Positions 1-8,328 are shown, numbered from the stretch's first letter. The stretch: DNA of 64,000 nt from Rhizobium sophorae (GCF_013087515.1 NZ_JABFCN010000034.1:248001-312000), one strand, 5' to 3'. Numbers and translations: made by a program. Notes: generated from the letters alone by a model not told the origin.

Positions 1-1
1 C

Positions 2-1384
2 GATCTCAGCCAGACGGTGCGACATTTCCTGACGCTCGACAAACCCTTCTCGCTGGTGCTCGGCGGCGGCGAGCGGATCATCGAGGTGCGCTCCAACGCC
101 ATGCCGGACAAGGGTATCGTCGCCACGTTCACCGACATCACCCAGCGCGTGAACGCCGACCAGGCGCTGAAACAGGCGAACGAGACGCTGGAGCAGCGCG
201 TCGCCGAACGCACGGCCGAGCTGACCCGCGTCAACCGCGAACTCGGCGAGGCGCGCGCGGCCGCCGACGAGGCGAATATCGGCAAGACACGCTTTTTCGC
301 CGCCGCCGGCCACGACATCCTGCAGCCACTCAATGCCGCCCGGCTTTATTCCTCGGCTCTGGTCGAGCGCATGGCGCAATCCGACAACAGCCCGATCGTG
401 CGCAACATCGATTCCGCACTGGAATCGGTCGAGACCATTCTCGGCGCGGTGCTCGATATATCCAGGCTCGATACCGGCGCCATGCGGCCGCGGCTCGCCG
501 CCGTCGCGCTCTCCGACCTGCTCAAGCGCATCGAGACCGATTTTGCGCCGATCGCGCGGGAAAAGCAGCTTAAGCTGGTGGTCATGCCGACATCGCTGCG
601 CGTCCGCTCCGATCCCAATCTTCTGCGCCGGCTGGTGCAGAACCTCGTCTCCAACGCCATCAAATACACCATCACCGGCAAGGTGCTGGTCGGGGCGCGG
701 CGGCGCGGCAACCAGGTGATCATCCAGGTGATCGATTCCGGCATCGGCATCCCGCCGTCGAAATTCCGCACCGTGTTCAAGGAATTCGCACGGCTGGACG
801 AAGGTGCCAAAACCGCCTCCGGCCTCGGGCTCGGCCTGTCGATCGTCGACCGCATCGCCCGCGTGCTCAACCATCCGGTCGAGCTGCAGTCGACGCATGG
901 CAAGGGCACAGAGTTCCGCATCGCCATGCCGCTCGACGTCTCGCGCCCGGCCGCGGCGGCAGCAGCAGTTGCCCCCGCCGACCGTCCCGGCCAGCCCCTG
1001 AGCGGGTTGAAGATCCTCTGCATCGATAACGAGCCGAAGATCCTCGAAGGCATGCGGCTGTTGATCAGCGGCTGGGGCTGCGAGGTGGAGGCGCTGGATA
1101 GCCTCGTCGAGGTCACCGCCCTCGATAGCCGGAAGGGACCGCCAGACATCGTCATCGCCGATTATCATCTCGGCGACGGCACCGGCATTGCCGCCATCCT
1201 GCATCTGCGCCGACAGTTCGGCGCCGATATCCCTGCCCTGATGATCACGGCCGACCGCACGCCGGAGGTGCGCAGCGAGGCCGAGCGATACGGTATCGCC
1301 GTTCAGCACAAGCCGGTACGCCCGGCGGCGCTGCGCGCCTATATCACCCAGATTTCCGGCCTCAAGCGCGCCGCCGCGGAGTAA
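2..1384 (+). CDS. Hybrid sensor histidine kinase / response regulator, 5' end outside window
   Basis: The reading frame is open from base 2, so the gene starts upstream and only about 460 C-terminal residues are visible. In order they hold the end of a PAS-like domain (a VATFTDITQR motif), a coiled linker (about residues 45-85), a HisKA-type dimerisation box with AAGHDILQPLNAARL (phospho-acceptor His), a HATPase domain with N-box NLVSNAIKY and G-box SGLGLGLSIV, and a C-terminal receiver domain with the acceptor Asp in VIADYHLGDG. The HDxxQPLNAAR H-box is typical of large membrane hybrid kinases of the NahK/CbrA-like type; whether a transporter-like membrane domain lies upstream cannot be seen. 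The signal sensed is unknown. It converges on the TetR gene with only 8 bases between stops. Confidence 0.9.
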   Translation, partial: DLSQTVRHFLTLDKPFSLVLGGGERIIEVRSNAMPDKGIVATFTDITQRVNADQALKQANETLEQRVAERTAELTRVNRELGEARAAADEANIGKTRFFAAAGHDILQPLNAARLYSSALVERMAQSDNSPIVRNIDSALESVETILGAVLDISRLDTGAMRPRLAAVALSDLLKRIETDFAPIAREKQLKLVVMPTSLRVRSDPNLLRRLVQNLVSNAIKYTITGKVLVGARRRGNQVIIQVIDSGIGIPPSKFRTVFKEFARLDEGAKTASGLGLGLSIVDRIARVLNHPVELQSTHGKGTEFRIAMPLDVSRPAAAAAAVAPADRPGQPLSGLKILCIDNEPKILEGMRLLISGWGCEVEALDSLVEVTALDSRKGPPDIVIADYHLGDGTGIAAILHLRRQFGADIPALMITADRTPEVRSEAERYGIAVQHKPVRPAALRAYITQISGLKRAAAE

Positions 1385-1392
1385 CTGAAAAC

Positions 1393-1950
1393 TCAGTCCG
1401 TCGCGCTCATGACACGCGCAACCAGATCGCGCACACGCGCTGTCGCCGGCACATCGCCGAACAGGATGCGGTACATGATCGGCGCCACGACCTGGTCCAT
1501 GACGCGTTCGACATCCGGAAAAGCCTCGCCGCGAGCCTTCGCCCTCTCGGCGATGACGTCGATCTGCTGGCGGGTATATTCGCTGCATTTACAGGCATTC
1601 GCGCCCGCCTGCGCCGCCAGCACGTCGCGGATCATCTCGCGGCCCGGGCCGGAGGACATTTCCTCGGCATATTGCTCGGCCCAGGCTTGAAGATCGGCCT
1701 TGCCGCTGCCGGCATCGACCGGCTGCATATCCGGCCGCAGCCGATCAACGGCGACATCGGCGAGAAGCTCCTGCAGGTCGCCCCAGCGGCGATAGATGGT
1801 CGACGGCGTCACCCCCGCCTTGCCGGCAATCAGCGGGATCGTCACGTCGGCGCGGCTCATCTCGGCCATCAGCTCACGGACCGCCTTGTGCACCGATGCC
1901 TGAACCCGCGCGCTTCTGCCGCCCGGACGGAGATTCTCTTTCACAGTCAT
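1393..1950 (-). CDS. TetR/AcrR family transcriptional regulator
   Basis: A 185-residue protein with an N-terminal TetR helix-turn-helix: an arginine-rich start, then helices ending in AGVTPSTIYRRWGDLQELL (about residues 44-62), the family's recognition helix signature. The C-terminal part (about 70-180) is a variable ligand-binding domain with an MDQVVAPIMYRILFG segment. It is divergent from the MFS transporter at 2086, the usual layout for a repressor that controls its own gene and an efflux pump. Two inverted repeats lie in the shared 135-bp intergenic region. The inducer is not predictable from sequence. Confidence 0.92.
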   Translation of the reverse strand: MTVKENLRPGGRSARVQASVHKAVRELMAEMSRADVTIPLIAGKAGVTPSTIYRRWGDLQELLADVAVDRLRPDMQPVDAGSGKADLQAWAEQYAEEMSSGPGREMIRDVLAAQAGANACKCSEYTRQQIDVIAERAKARGEAFPDVERVMDQVVAPIMYRILFGDVPATARVRDLVARVMSATD

Positions 1951-1995
1951 GCTGGCAACCCGACTTCTCTCCTCGGCACCGATGGTTCAAAATCT

Positions 1996-2025
1996 TTGAC
2001 AGACCTATTAACGCAAATAATTTGC
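1996..2025 (+). promoter_or_regulatory. Possible MFS promoter with inverted repeat
   Basis: A TTGACA hexamer at 1996-2001 is followed by an AT-rich stretch containing the inverted repeat GCAAA-TAA-TTTGC (2013-2025). The repeat covers where a -10 element would sit (ATAATT at 2018-2023, spacing 16), as expected for an operator that blocks RNA polymerase. Assignment to the TetR protein is inference from position. Confidence 0.45.
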
Positions 2026-2049
2026 TTTTATAGAGCGCCTGCCTTACGT

Positions 2050-2070
2050 AGCTAACGCAATGGCTTAGCT
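2050..2070. promoter_or_regulatory. Candidate TetR operator
   Basis: A perfect 6-bp inverted repeat, AGCTAA and TTAGCT, separated by 9 bases, lies 15 bases before the MFS start codon, next to its ribosome binding site (AAGGGG, 2073-2078). Position between a TetR gene and a divergent transporter makes it a plausible repressor site, but the arms are short. Confidence 0.4.
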
Positions 2071-2085
2071 TTAAGGGGCTTATAT

Positions 2086-3288
2086 ATGTTCGCCGCAGCC
2101 AAATCCACCGAGAATTCGCCGCGCCCCTCGATCGGCTTTCATGCGCTGACGCTCGCGACCTTTTTCGGCGCCTCCGCGGCGCCGACGCCGCTCTACCGGA
2201 TCTATCAGGAAAACTTCTCCGTTTCGCCGGTGCTGATCACGGTGATCTTCGCGGTCTACGCCTTCGCGCTGCTGGCGGCGCTGCTGATCGCCGGTTCGAT
2301 CTCGGATCATCTCGGCCGCAAGCCGGTGATCTTTATCGCCCTCGTGCTCGAAATCGTCTCCATGGCGCTCTTCGTCGCCGCAAGCAGTCCCGCCTGGCTG
2401 ATCGCGGCGCGGATCGTGCAGGGGCTGGCAACCGGGATCGCCGGCGCCTCGATCGGAGCGGCGCTCGTCGATGTCGACCGGGCAAAGGGACAGATCGTCA
2501 ATTCGATCGCGCCGCTTTCCGGCATGGCGGTGGGGGCAGCGGGCACCAGCGCCCTGATCCAATACGGCCCCTTCCCGATGCATCTCACCTATGCGCTGTT
2601 GCTTGTCGCCTTCACGCTGCAGGCGGCCGGCACCTGGCTGACGGGCGAGACCGGTGGCACGCGGCCGGGCGCGCTCGGCTCGCTGATACCGCGGGTCACC
2701 GTTCCGCCGCAGGTGAAGCGGCCGCTCTCGCTGGTGACGCCGATCAACATCGCCAACTGGACGCTTGCCGGCTTCTATCTCTCGCTGGTCCCGTCGCTGG
2801 TCGCCAGCACGACCGGCAGCCGGGCGCCGCTGACGGGCGGGGCCGTCGTCACGGCGCTGATGGTGAGCGGAGCGATCGCCGTCTATCTCAGACGCAGCAA
2901 GACGGCCTCGGCCAATCTGGTTTTCGGCGTGTCGGCCAAGACGCTCGGCATCCTGACGGTCGTTGCCGGCGTCCATCTTGCCAATGTGCCGCTGCTGCTC
3001 GTCGGCACGATTTTCACCGGCGTCGGTTTCGGCACCAATTTCCTCGGGTCGATCGGCACCATCATGCCGCTTGCCAAGGCGGACGAGCGGGCCGGGCTGC
3101 TATCGGCCTTCTACGTCCAGAGCTACCTCGCCTTCAGCCTGCCGGCGATCCTTGCCGGGTTCCTGGCGAAATCGGCCGGTTACGCATTGACGACGGATAT
3201 CTATGCGACGGCTATCCTGCTTTTGATGGGCGTCGGATTGGTGAGCATTCGCGCCGACAGGCGGAAGGTCGCGGGGAGTGCTGCCTGA
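2086..3288 (+). CDS. MFS family drug/metabolite efflux transporter
   Basis: A 400-residue inner-membrane protein with about twelve hydrophobic segments. The loop after the second segment carries the MFS signature (SDHLGRKPVI, about residues 72-81), and the fifth segment has the GLATGIAGASIG run seen in drug:proton antiporters. A ribosome binding site AAGGGG is 7 bases before the ATG. Divergent from a TetR regulator, so probably derepressed by its substrate. The exported compound is not predictable. Confidence 0.9.
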   Translation: MFAAAKSTENSPRPSIGFHALTLATFFGASAAPTPLYRIYQENFSVSPVLITVIFAVYAFALLAALLIAGSISDHLGRKPVIFIALVLEIVSMALFVAASSPAWLIAARIVQGLATGIAGASIGAALVDVDRAKGQIVNSIAPLSGMAVGAAGTSALIQYGPFPMHLTYALLLVAFTLQAAGTWLTGETGGTRPGALGSLIPRVTVPPQVKRPLSLVTPINIANWTLAGFYLSLVPSLVASTTGSRAPLTGGAVVTALMVSGAIAVYLRRSKTASANLVFGVSAKTLGILTVVAGVHLANVPLLLVGTIFTGVGFGTNFLGSIGTIMPLAKADERAGLLSAFYVQSYLAFSLPAILAGFLAKSAGYALTTDIYATAILLLMGVGLVSIRADRRKVAGSAA

Positions 3289-3294
3289 CTTTCT

Positions 3295-3738
3295 TCATGG
3301 CTTGAGATCGAGCAGCGCCCGGCCGCTGCCGTCCATGGCGAAGGGCACCGAGGCGTGCTGGTGGGCAACCAACCATCGGCCATCCTGCTTGACGAGGCCC
3401 AGCGTCTGGCGAAACCAGAGATCGACCTCGGCGCCATCGGTCTTGGTTCCCGTCATATGCATGAGGCCACTCCAGAAAGCGACATCCTCGCCGGCCGTCA
3501 GTTTGGCATCGCGCACCTCGCCGCCGATCGGGCCTTCCCAGGTATCGAACCAGGCCTGCAGACCCGCTTCATCCTGGCCGTAATAGGCGAGCGGCGGGGC
3601 CAGCGAAAATTCGACGGAATCCTCCGCCTCGTAAGAAAGCGCGTCCTTGGCATTCTTTTCGCCCAGCGCCTTGGCCCGCATCATCAGCATGGCGATAATC
3701 GCCTCTTCCTCGATCCTGACATTCGCCTGGTCTTTCAC
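3295..3738 (-). CDS. SnoaL-like / NTF2-fold protein
   Basis: A 147-residue protein that fits the SnoaL-like ketosteroid-isomerase-fold family in length and pattern: a helical start, a tryptophan-rich middle (GLQAWFDTWEGPIGGEV) and C-terminal strands ending KQDGRWLVAHQHASVPF, the usual end of this fold. The start is GTG at 3738 with AAGGAGA six bases upstream. It converges on the MFS gene (6 bases apart). No catalytic role can be assigned; many family members are uncharacterised. Confidence 0.8.
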   Translation of the reverse strand: MKDQANVRIEEEAIIAMLMMRAKALGEKNAKDALSYEAEDSVEFSLAPPLAYYGQDEAGLQAWFDTWEGPIGGEVRDAKLTAGEDVAFWSGLMHMTGTKTDGAEVDLWFRQTLGLVKQDGRWLVAHQHASVPFAMDGSGRALLDLKP

Positions 3739-3802
3739 AATCGGTCTCCTTCTCCGTTATGGACATAGGACGAATGGGAGGACGGCAATTCGACAGTGAC
3801 TT

Positions 3803-3845
3803 AAAAATTGAGCATGATGTTCGTGCGAAAACACTCGCATCATGC
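3803..3845 (-). terminator. Palindrome acting as probable terminator of the GFA gene
   Basis: An 8-bp inverted repeat (GCATGATG at 3812-3819, CATCATGC at 3838-3845) immediately follows the stop of the leftward GFA gene. In the leftward transcript it is followed after three bases by a U-rich stretch (AUUUUU). The sequence resembles a palindrome family I recall as frequent between Rhizobium genes. Confidence 0.6.
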
Positions 3846-3846
3846 A

Positions 3847-4251
3847 TCAGAGATAACTCGTCACCGCCGGTTCGTTCCACCAGGCATCGTGCCTGCCGTC
3901 GGCGTAACGAATTGGAAGCGCCGCCAGTTCCTCGGGTGTGATATCGTCGAGGCAGGCGATGTTGATCGAGACATAGGCGCCACCGATCGCTTCGACATAA
4001 CCGTCGCCATAGGCCGGCACACCGCAGGTGCGGCAGAAGCGATGATGACCGCTCCTGGTGTTGAACTGATAGTCGGACGTTTCCGCCTGGTCGCACATCA
4101 GCCGGAAATCCTCCGGCTTGACGTTGGCGCCCCAATAGCGACGCTTGGCGCAGATCGAACAATTGCAGCGGCCGGTGCCCTCATCGAGGTCCATTTCCAC
4201 CTCGTAGTGCACTTTGCCGCAATGGCAGCTTCCCTTGTAGGTTTTCTTCAT
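3847..4251 (-). CDS. GFA (CENP-V/glutathione-dependent formaldehyde-activating) family protein
   Basis: A 134-residue zinc protein with the three GFA cysteine clusters: GSCHCGKVHYEVE near the N-terminus, CNCSICAKRRYWGA in the middle and FCRTCGVPAYGDGY toward the C-terminus. The family includes Gfa, proposed to speed formation of S-hydroxymethylglutathione, but most members have unknown substrates. The ATG at 4251 is chosen because AAGGAGGAGAG lies just upstream; a longer open frame to 4512 has no such site and would run across the operators. It is divergent from a MarR gene and probably controlled by it. Confidence 0.85.
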   Translation of the reverse strand: MKKTYKGSCHCGKVHYEVEMDLDEGTGRCNCSICAKRRYWGANVKPEDFRLMCDQAETSDYQFNTRSGHHRFCRTCGVPAYGDGYVEAIGGAYVSINIACLDDITPEELAALPIRYADGRHDAWWNEPAVTSYL

Positions 4252-4290
4252 GGCGCTCTCCTCCTTCGGCGTTGCCTTCAGTTTTCGGAT

Positions 4291-4308
4291 ATGACAATAT
4301 GTTGTCAT
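4291..4308. promoter_or_regulatory. MarR-type operator 1
   Basis: A perfect inverted repeat ATGACAA-TATG-TTGTCAT lies between the divergent GFA and MarR genes. It shares its TGACAA/TTGTCA half-sites with the second palindrome at 4329-4342, which is the expected pattern for two sites of one dimeric regulator. Confidence 0.7.
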
Positions 4309-4328
4309 TATGGATGAGATACAAAATC

Positions 4329-4342
4329 GACAACATGTTGTC
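4329..4342. promoter_or_regulatory. MarR-type operator 2
   Basis: A perfect 14-bp palindrome GACAACATGTTGTC, 36 bp centre to centre from operator 1. It lies just before the preferred MarR start (4367), so binding would repress the regulator's own gene. Confidence 0.7.
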
Positions 4343-4366
4343 AAACAAAATCGACCGGAGCGGACG

Positions 4367-4810
4367 ATGGAGGGGGATGCTTTTTCCGCTTTCGCGATCA
4401 CCGCCCTTCGCCTCGCCGGCCATCTGACGGCGGCGGGCGACCAGTTGGCAAAGCCGGCAGGGCAAACCAGCGCGCGCTGGCAGGTTCTGGCCGCGGCAAG
4501 GCGCGGCAACATGTCGGTGGCGCAGATCGCCCGCGCGCTCGGCCTCGCCCGCCAGGGCGTGCAGCGGCTTGCCGACGTGCTGGAGAGCGAAGGCCTGATC
4601 GCCTATGCCGACAACCCGCAACACCAGCGCGCCAAGCTGGTGCGGCTGACGGAAGGAGGGGCGGCGCGGCTCGGTGTCATAGAGATCGCCCAAGCCGTGT
4701 GGGCCGATGGGCTGGGCGCAGCGTTTACATCAACCGAGCTCGATGCGGCGCGGGCGGTGATGGCGCGGGTCATGGAGATGCTGGAGGGTGGCGAGACGGC
4801 AGGCGGTTGA
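4367..4810 (+). CDS. MarR family transcriptional regulator
   Basis: A 147-residue winged-helix protein: helical dimerisation region, then the HTH with MSVAQIARALGLARQGVQRLADVLESEGL and wing residues NPQHQRAKLVRLTEGG (about residues 50-105). An in-frame ATG at 4310 would place an operator inside the coding region and has no ribosome site; the ATG at 4367 has CGGAG six bases upstream and matches normal MarR length. It probably represses itself and the divergent GFA gene through the two palindromes between them. Confidence 0.88.
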   Translation: MEGDAFSAFAITALRLAGHLTAAGDQLAKPAGQTSARWQVLAAARRGNMSVAQIARALGLARQGVQRLADVLESEGLIAYADNPQHQRAKLVRLTEGGAARLGVIEIAQAVWADGLGAAFTSTELDAARAVMARVMEMLEGGETAGG

Positions 4811-4898
4811 GCGCGTTTACCTGTCTTGCGGCGCTTGTTGTCGCTGGTGACGCATTCGGCTTGGTGATGCGAAAGATTCTTTAAGGTCGTACCGTGAG

Positions 4899-5084
4899 CA
4901 CCCCCCTCTGCCCTGCCGGGCATCTCCCCCACAGGTGGGGAGATTGGCTGGGGGCGCCGGCTTCCCCAAACAATCAACGCTTCAACATGTCAGCTGCGGC
5001 AAGACGCCGAAGAGGTCCGATGGGCCGGCCACTTGCCGATCTCCCCACCTGTGGGGGAGATGCCCGGCAGGGCAGAGGGGGGTG
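4899..5084. repeat. 46-bp perfect inverted repeat element (MITE/RIME-like)
   Basis: The segments 4899-4944 and 5039-5084 are exact reverse complements over 46 bases, separated by 94 bases. Each arm also contains its own smaller palindrome (CTCCCCCACAGGTGGGGAG). There is no coding potential. The structure resembles non-autonomous palindromic elements of rhizobia (RIME-type), though I assign that name from memory. It occupies most of the gap between the MarR and cold-shock genes. Confidence 0.85.
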
Positions 5085-5132
5085 TCGCGGACGCATTTCT
5101 TGGGAAAGGGCACAACATCAGCCAACGAGAAA

Positions 5133-5160
5133 CAAAAAAAGGCCGGGTTAACCCGACCTT
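5133..5160 (-). terminator. Rho-independent terminator of the cold-shock gene
   Basis: On the minus strand a GC stem (AGGTCGGGTT / AACCCGGCCT, one mismatch) is followed directly by TTTTTTTGTTT. It lies about 75 bases past the cold-shock stop codon. Confidence 0.8.
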
Positions 5161-5234
5161 CCCTGCTATCTCAACGAACCGTGCCAGTACATCCGTGGTC
5201 ACGATCCGGAGATGATATTTAGAGCCTTGAAGGC

Positions 5235-5444
5235 TCAGGCCGCCTGGAGGCGGTCTGCCGACATCTTGCCGGACTTGTTGTCGCGGACGAGCTCGTAAGA
5301 CAGCTTCTGGCCATCCTTGAGATCGCGCATGCCAGCGCGTTCAACGGCGGAGATGTGGACGAAAACGTCGGCTGCGCCGTCATCCGGCTGAATGAAGCCG
5401 AAGCCCTTGGTTGCGTTGAACCACTTTACGGTACCTGTGCTCAT
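5235..5444 (-). CDS. cspA: Cold-shock domain protein (CspA family)
   Basis: A 69-residue single cold-shock domain, the normal length. Both RNA-binding motifs are present: KGFGFI (RNP1, residues 13-18) and VFVHIS (RNP2, 27-32). It is a cytoplasmic single-strand nucleic-acid chaperone. The ATG at 5444 has AAGGAT upstream; a longer open frame adds an unrelated extension. The 268 bases between this start and the FadB stop hold a possible long 5' leader, as is usual for csp genes, but no other gene. Rhizobia carry several csp paralogues, so the symbol is family-level. Confidence 0.93.
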   Translation of the reverse strand: MSTGTVKWFNATKGFGFIQPDDGAADVFVHISAVERAGMRDLKDGQKLSYELVRDNKSGKMSADRLQAA

Positions 5445-5712
5445 GACGATATCCTTTTTGAATCGTTCATAGAAGACTGCAGCTCGGATAAATGCCGAGC
5501 AGCGATGAAAACCGATTTTGGAGGAAGTTCGCCAGGAACGACACAAAGGCCGTTTCAAAGTTCATCTAGCAAGATCGATGCGCGAACATGTAATCGGAAA
5601 TTGTGTCCGTGACAAGGCCGCGGCAAGGGAAAGTCGAGTCGGGCCGATGGGGGAATCTTGACGTCGTGCCGTGATCGCCACCTCTGCCCCACGGCAGGAT
5701 GGTAAAGGCGGC

Positions 5713-7926
5713 CTAAGCCGCCTGCCCCATCTTCGCATAGGGATCGAACCGGCCGTAGAACGTCTCGCCCTTGGCGGCCATGTCCTTCAGCAGCGGTGTC
5801 GGCTTGAAGTGGCTTCCGTAAGCAGAAGCTAACTTTTCCGCCAGTTCCACGAAAGCCTTTGCGCCCATGCCGTCGATATAGCTCAGCGCTCCGCCGGTAT
5901 AGGGCGCGAAGCCGAATCCGAGGATCGAGCCGACATCGGCCTCACGCGGATCGGTGACGATGCCTTCCTCGACGGTGCGGGCGGCTTCCAGCGCGATGGT
6001 GACGAGGAAACGCTGTTTGAGGACGTTGACGTCAACCTCATCCGCCGGCTTCTGCGGGTAGAGGGTCTTGAGGTCGGGCCAGAGGGACTTCTTCGCCGGT
6101 TTCGGCGGGTAGTCGTAGAAGCCCTTGGAATTCTTGCGGCCGAAACGGCCCTCCTTTTCCACCATGCGGGAGATGAGTTCCATATGCCTGGGGTCGATGG
6201 CTTTTTCGCCGAGATCGGCGACCGTCGCCTTGAGGATTTTCAGCGAGAGGTCGATGGCGACCTCGTCGTTCAGCGCCAGCGGACCGACCGGCATGCCGGC
6301 CATCTTGGCGGCATTCTCGATCATGACAGGCGGCACGCCCTCGATCAGCATGTCGTAGCTTTCCGACATGTAGCGCAGCACGCAACGATTGACGAAGAAG
6401 CCGCGGGTGTCGTTGACGACGATCGGCGTCTTCTTGATGGCTGCAACATAGTCGAGAGCGACAGCCAGCGCCCTGTCGCCGGTGTCGCTTCCGAGGATGA
6501 CCTCGGTCAGCATCATCTTCTCGACAGGCGAGAAGAAGTGAATGCCGATGAAATCGGCCGGGCGTTTCGAATTCTTGGCGAGACCGGATATCGGCAGTGT
6601 CGAGGTATTGGAGGCGAAGACCGCGCCTTCCGGCAGCACCGCTTCGACCGCCTCGATGACCGCTTTCTTCACCTCGCGATCCTCGAACACCGCCTCGATG
6701 ACGAGATCGGCATTGGCGAGGTCGGCATAGTCTGCCGAGGGCGTGATTCGGGAGAGCAATGCGGCAGCCTCATCCTGCGTAAGACGTCCCTTACCGACCG
6801 AATCCTTGACCAGGCCTTCCGAGACGGCCTTGCCCTTGGTCGCCGCTTCGATGTCGCGATCGATCAGCGTCACGGGAATGCCGGCGGCGGCGGTGACATA
6901 AGCAATCGAGGCGCCCATGAAGCCGGCGCCGACGACGCCGACATGTTTCAGCTCGGTTTTCGCGTGACCGGCCGGGCGGCGGGCGCCCTTGCCGAGCTCC
7001 TGCATGGAAATGAACAGCGAGCGGATCATCGAGAAGGCTTCGCGGGTCTGCAGCACCTCGGTGAAATAACGCTGCTCGATCTTCAGGCCGGTGTCGAACG
7101 GCACCTGCAGGCCTTCGTAGACACATTTCAGGATGGCAAGCGCTGCCGGATAATTGCCCGATGTTTCCCTGCGCAGGATCGCCGGGGCTGCCGGCCAGAG
7201 CTGGGCGGAAGCCGGCGTCCAGATGCCGCCCCCCGGTGCCTTAAAGCCCTTCTCGTCCCACGGGGCGATCGGCTTCAGACCATCCTTGATCATCTGCTTT
7301 GCGGCCGGGATCAACTGATCGGGCTCGACCACCTGATGCACGAGGTTCATCGCCTTGGCGCGAGAGCCGGTCAGCGACTGGCCCGTCGTCATCATTTGCA
7401 GCGCATCCTGGGCGTTTGCCAGACGCGGCACACGCTGCGTGCCGCCCGCACCGGGGAAGATACCGACCTTCACCTCGGGCAGCGCGATCTTGACACTCTT
7501 GGCATTGGAGGCGACGCGGCCGTGGCAGGCGAGCGACAGTTCGAAAGCGCCGCCCATGCAGGTGCCGTTGATAGCGGAAACCCAGGGCTTGCCCGATGTT
7601 TCGAGCTTGCGGAACAGACCGCTCATGCGGCCGACCAGACCGAAGAGGTTTTGTACGGCCGTCTCTGGGCTCTTTGCCTTCTCCTCCTGATAGGAGCTGA
7701 ACATCGACTTGATCATCGACAGATCGGCGCCGCCCGAGAAGGAGGACTTGCCCGAGGTGACGACGACACCCTTGATGGCGGCATCGGCGGTCGTGGCGTC
7801 GATGATGGCGTCGAGTTCGGCCATCACCTCGGCGGTGAAGACGTTCATCGATTTGCCGGGCATGTCCCAGGTGACGAGAGTTATGCCGTCGGCGTCGGTT
7901 TCGAGCGTGAAATTGGTGTAGGTCAT
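5713..7926 (-). CDS. fadB: Multifunctional enoyl-CoA hydratase / 3-hydroxyacyl-CoA dehydrogenase
   Basis: A 737-residue beta-oxidation enzyme. The N-terminal crotonase domain (about 1-190) has the oxyanion-hole stretch FSGGADLSM and the GTCMGGAFELSLACHGRV and ALPEVKVGIFPGAGGTQR motifs with the two catalytic glutamates. The central NAD-binding domain starts at VGVVGAGFMGASIAYV, and GIHFFSPVEKM carries the dehydrogenase histidine. The C-terminal dehydrogenase repeat follows. It hydrates trans-2-enoyl-CoA and oxidises the 3-hydroxyacyl-CoA. Last gene of the leftward operon with acyl-CoA dehydrogenase and thiolase, so it probably forms a complex with that thiolase. Confidence 0.95.
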   Translation of the reverse strand: MTYTNFTLETDADGITLVTWDMPGKSMNVFTAEVMAELDAIIDATTADAAIKGVVVTSGKSSFSGGADLSMIKSMFSSYQEEKAKSPETAVQNLFGLVGRMSGLFRKLETSGKPWVSAINGTCMGGAFELSLACHGRVASNAKSVKIALPEVKVGIFPGAGGTQRVPRLANAQDALQMMTTGQSLTGSRAKAMNLVHQVVEPDQLIPAAKQMIKDGLKPIAPWDEKGFKAPGGGIWTPASAQLWPAAPAILRRETSGNYPAALAILKCVYEGLQVPFDTGLKIEQRYFTEVLQTREAFSMIRSLFISMQELGKGARRPAGHAKTELKHVGVVGAGFMGASIAYVTAAAGIPVTLIDRDIEAATKGKAVSEGLVKDSVGKGRLTQDEAAALLSRITPSADYADLANADLVIEAVFEDREVKKAVIEAVEAVLPEGAVFASNTSTLPISGLAKNSKRPADFIGIHFFSPVEKMMLTEVILGSDTGDRALAVALDYVAAIKKTPIVVNDTRGFFVNRCVLRYMSESYDMLIEGVPPVMIENAAKMAGMPVGPLALNDEVAIDLSLKILKATVADLGEKAIDPRHMELISRMVEKEGRFGRKNSKGFYDYPPKPAKKSLWPDLKTLYPQKPADEVDVNVLKQRFLVTIALEAARTVEEGIVTDPREADVGSILGFGFAPYTGGALSYIDGMGAKAFVELAEKLASAYGSHFKPTPLLKDMAAKGETFYGRFDPYAKMGQAA

Positions 7927-7941
7927 TGGGTTCCTCCCCGA

Positions 7942-8328
7942 TCAGGCCGGCAAATGGCTGCGCTGGGCGTCTAAGGTCTTCGTCTTTTCGGTGACGATAT
8001 CGCCGGTATGCTTGGTCTCAGACGGCTCGAAAAGCACGATCCAGCATTCCTCCTGCGCAACCGGATTATGCTCGACACCTCTCGGCACGACATGAAAATC
8101 GCCGGCTTTCAGATGCACATGCGGGCGGTCGCGATATTCGATGGTAAGCGCCCCTTTCCAGATGAGGAAGAGTTCGTCCTCGTCGCGGTGGGAATGCCAG
8201 GCGAGCTGGTCCTTAACCTTGGCGAGCTTGACGCTCTGGCCGTTGAGATCGGCGATGACGCGGGGCGACCAGTGCTCGCTGACCTCGGCATATTCGGTTT
8301 CGATCGTGCCGGTGTTGAAGCCCATCAT
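7942..8328 (-). CDS. Cupin-domain protein within the beta-oxidation operon
   Basis: A 128-residue single-domain cupin. Metal-ligand motif 1 is WHSHRDEDELFLIWKG (HxH followed by Glu) and motif 2 includes PRGVEHNPVA. Such proteins bind a divalent metal and may be an isomerase, dioxygenase or sensor; the role here is unknown. Its ATG overlaps the thiolase stop (TGATG), and fadB starts 15 bases after its stop, so it is translationally coupled inside a fatty-acid oxidation operon, which suggests a function linked to acyl-CoA metabolism. Confidence 0.85.
   Translation of the reverse strand: MMGFNTGTIETEYAEVSEHWSPRVIADLNGQSVKLAKVKDQLAWHSHRDEDELFLIWKGALTIEYRDRPHVHLKAGDFHVVPRGVEHNPVAQEECWIVLFEPSETKHTGDIVTEKTKTLDAQRSHLPA

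Noticed and set aside
4899..5084. Possible CRISPR or phage attachment site
   Set aside because: There are only two inverted arms, no direct-repeat/spacer periodicity, no integrase, and the tRNA is 41 kb away.
6184..7974. A 596-codon plus-strand open frame
   Set aside because: It is a shadow opposite fadB, rich in Arg/His/Gly/Asp as expected for the antisense of a high-GC gene, and has no domain or ribosome site.
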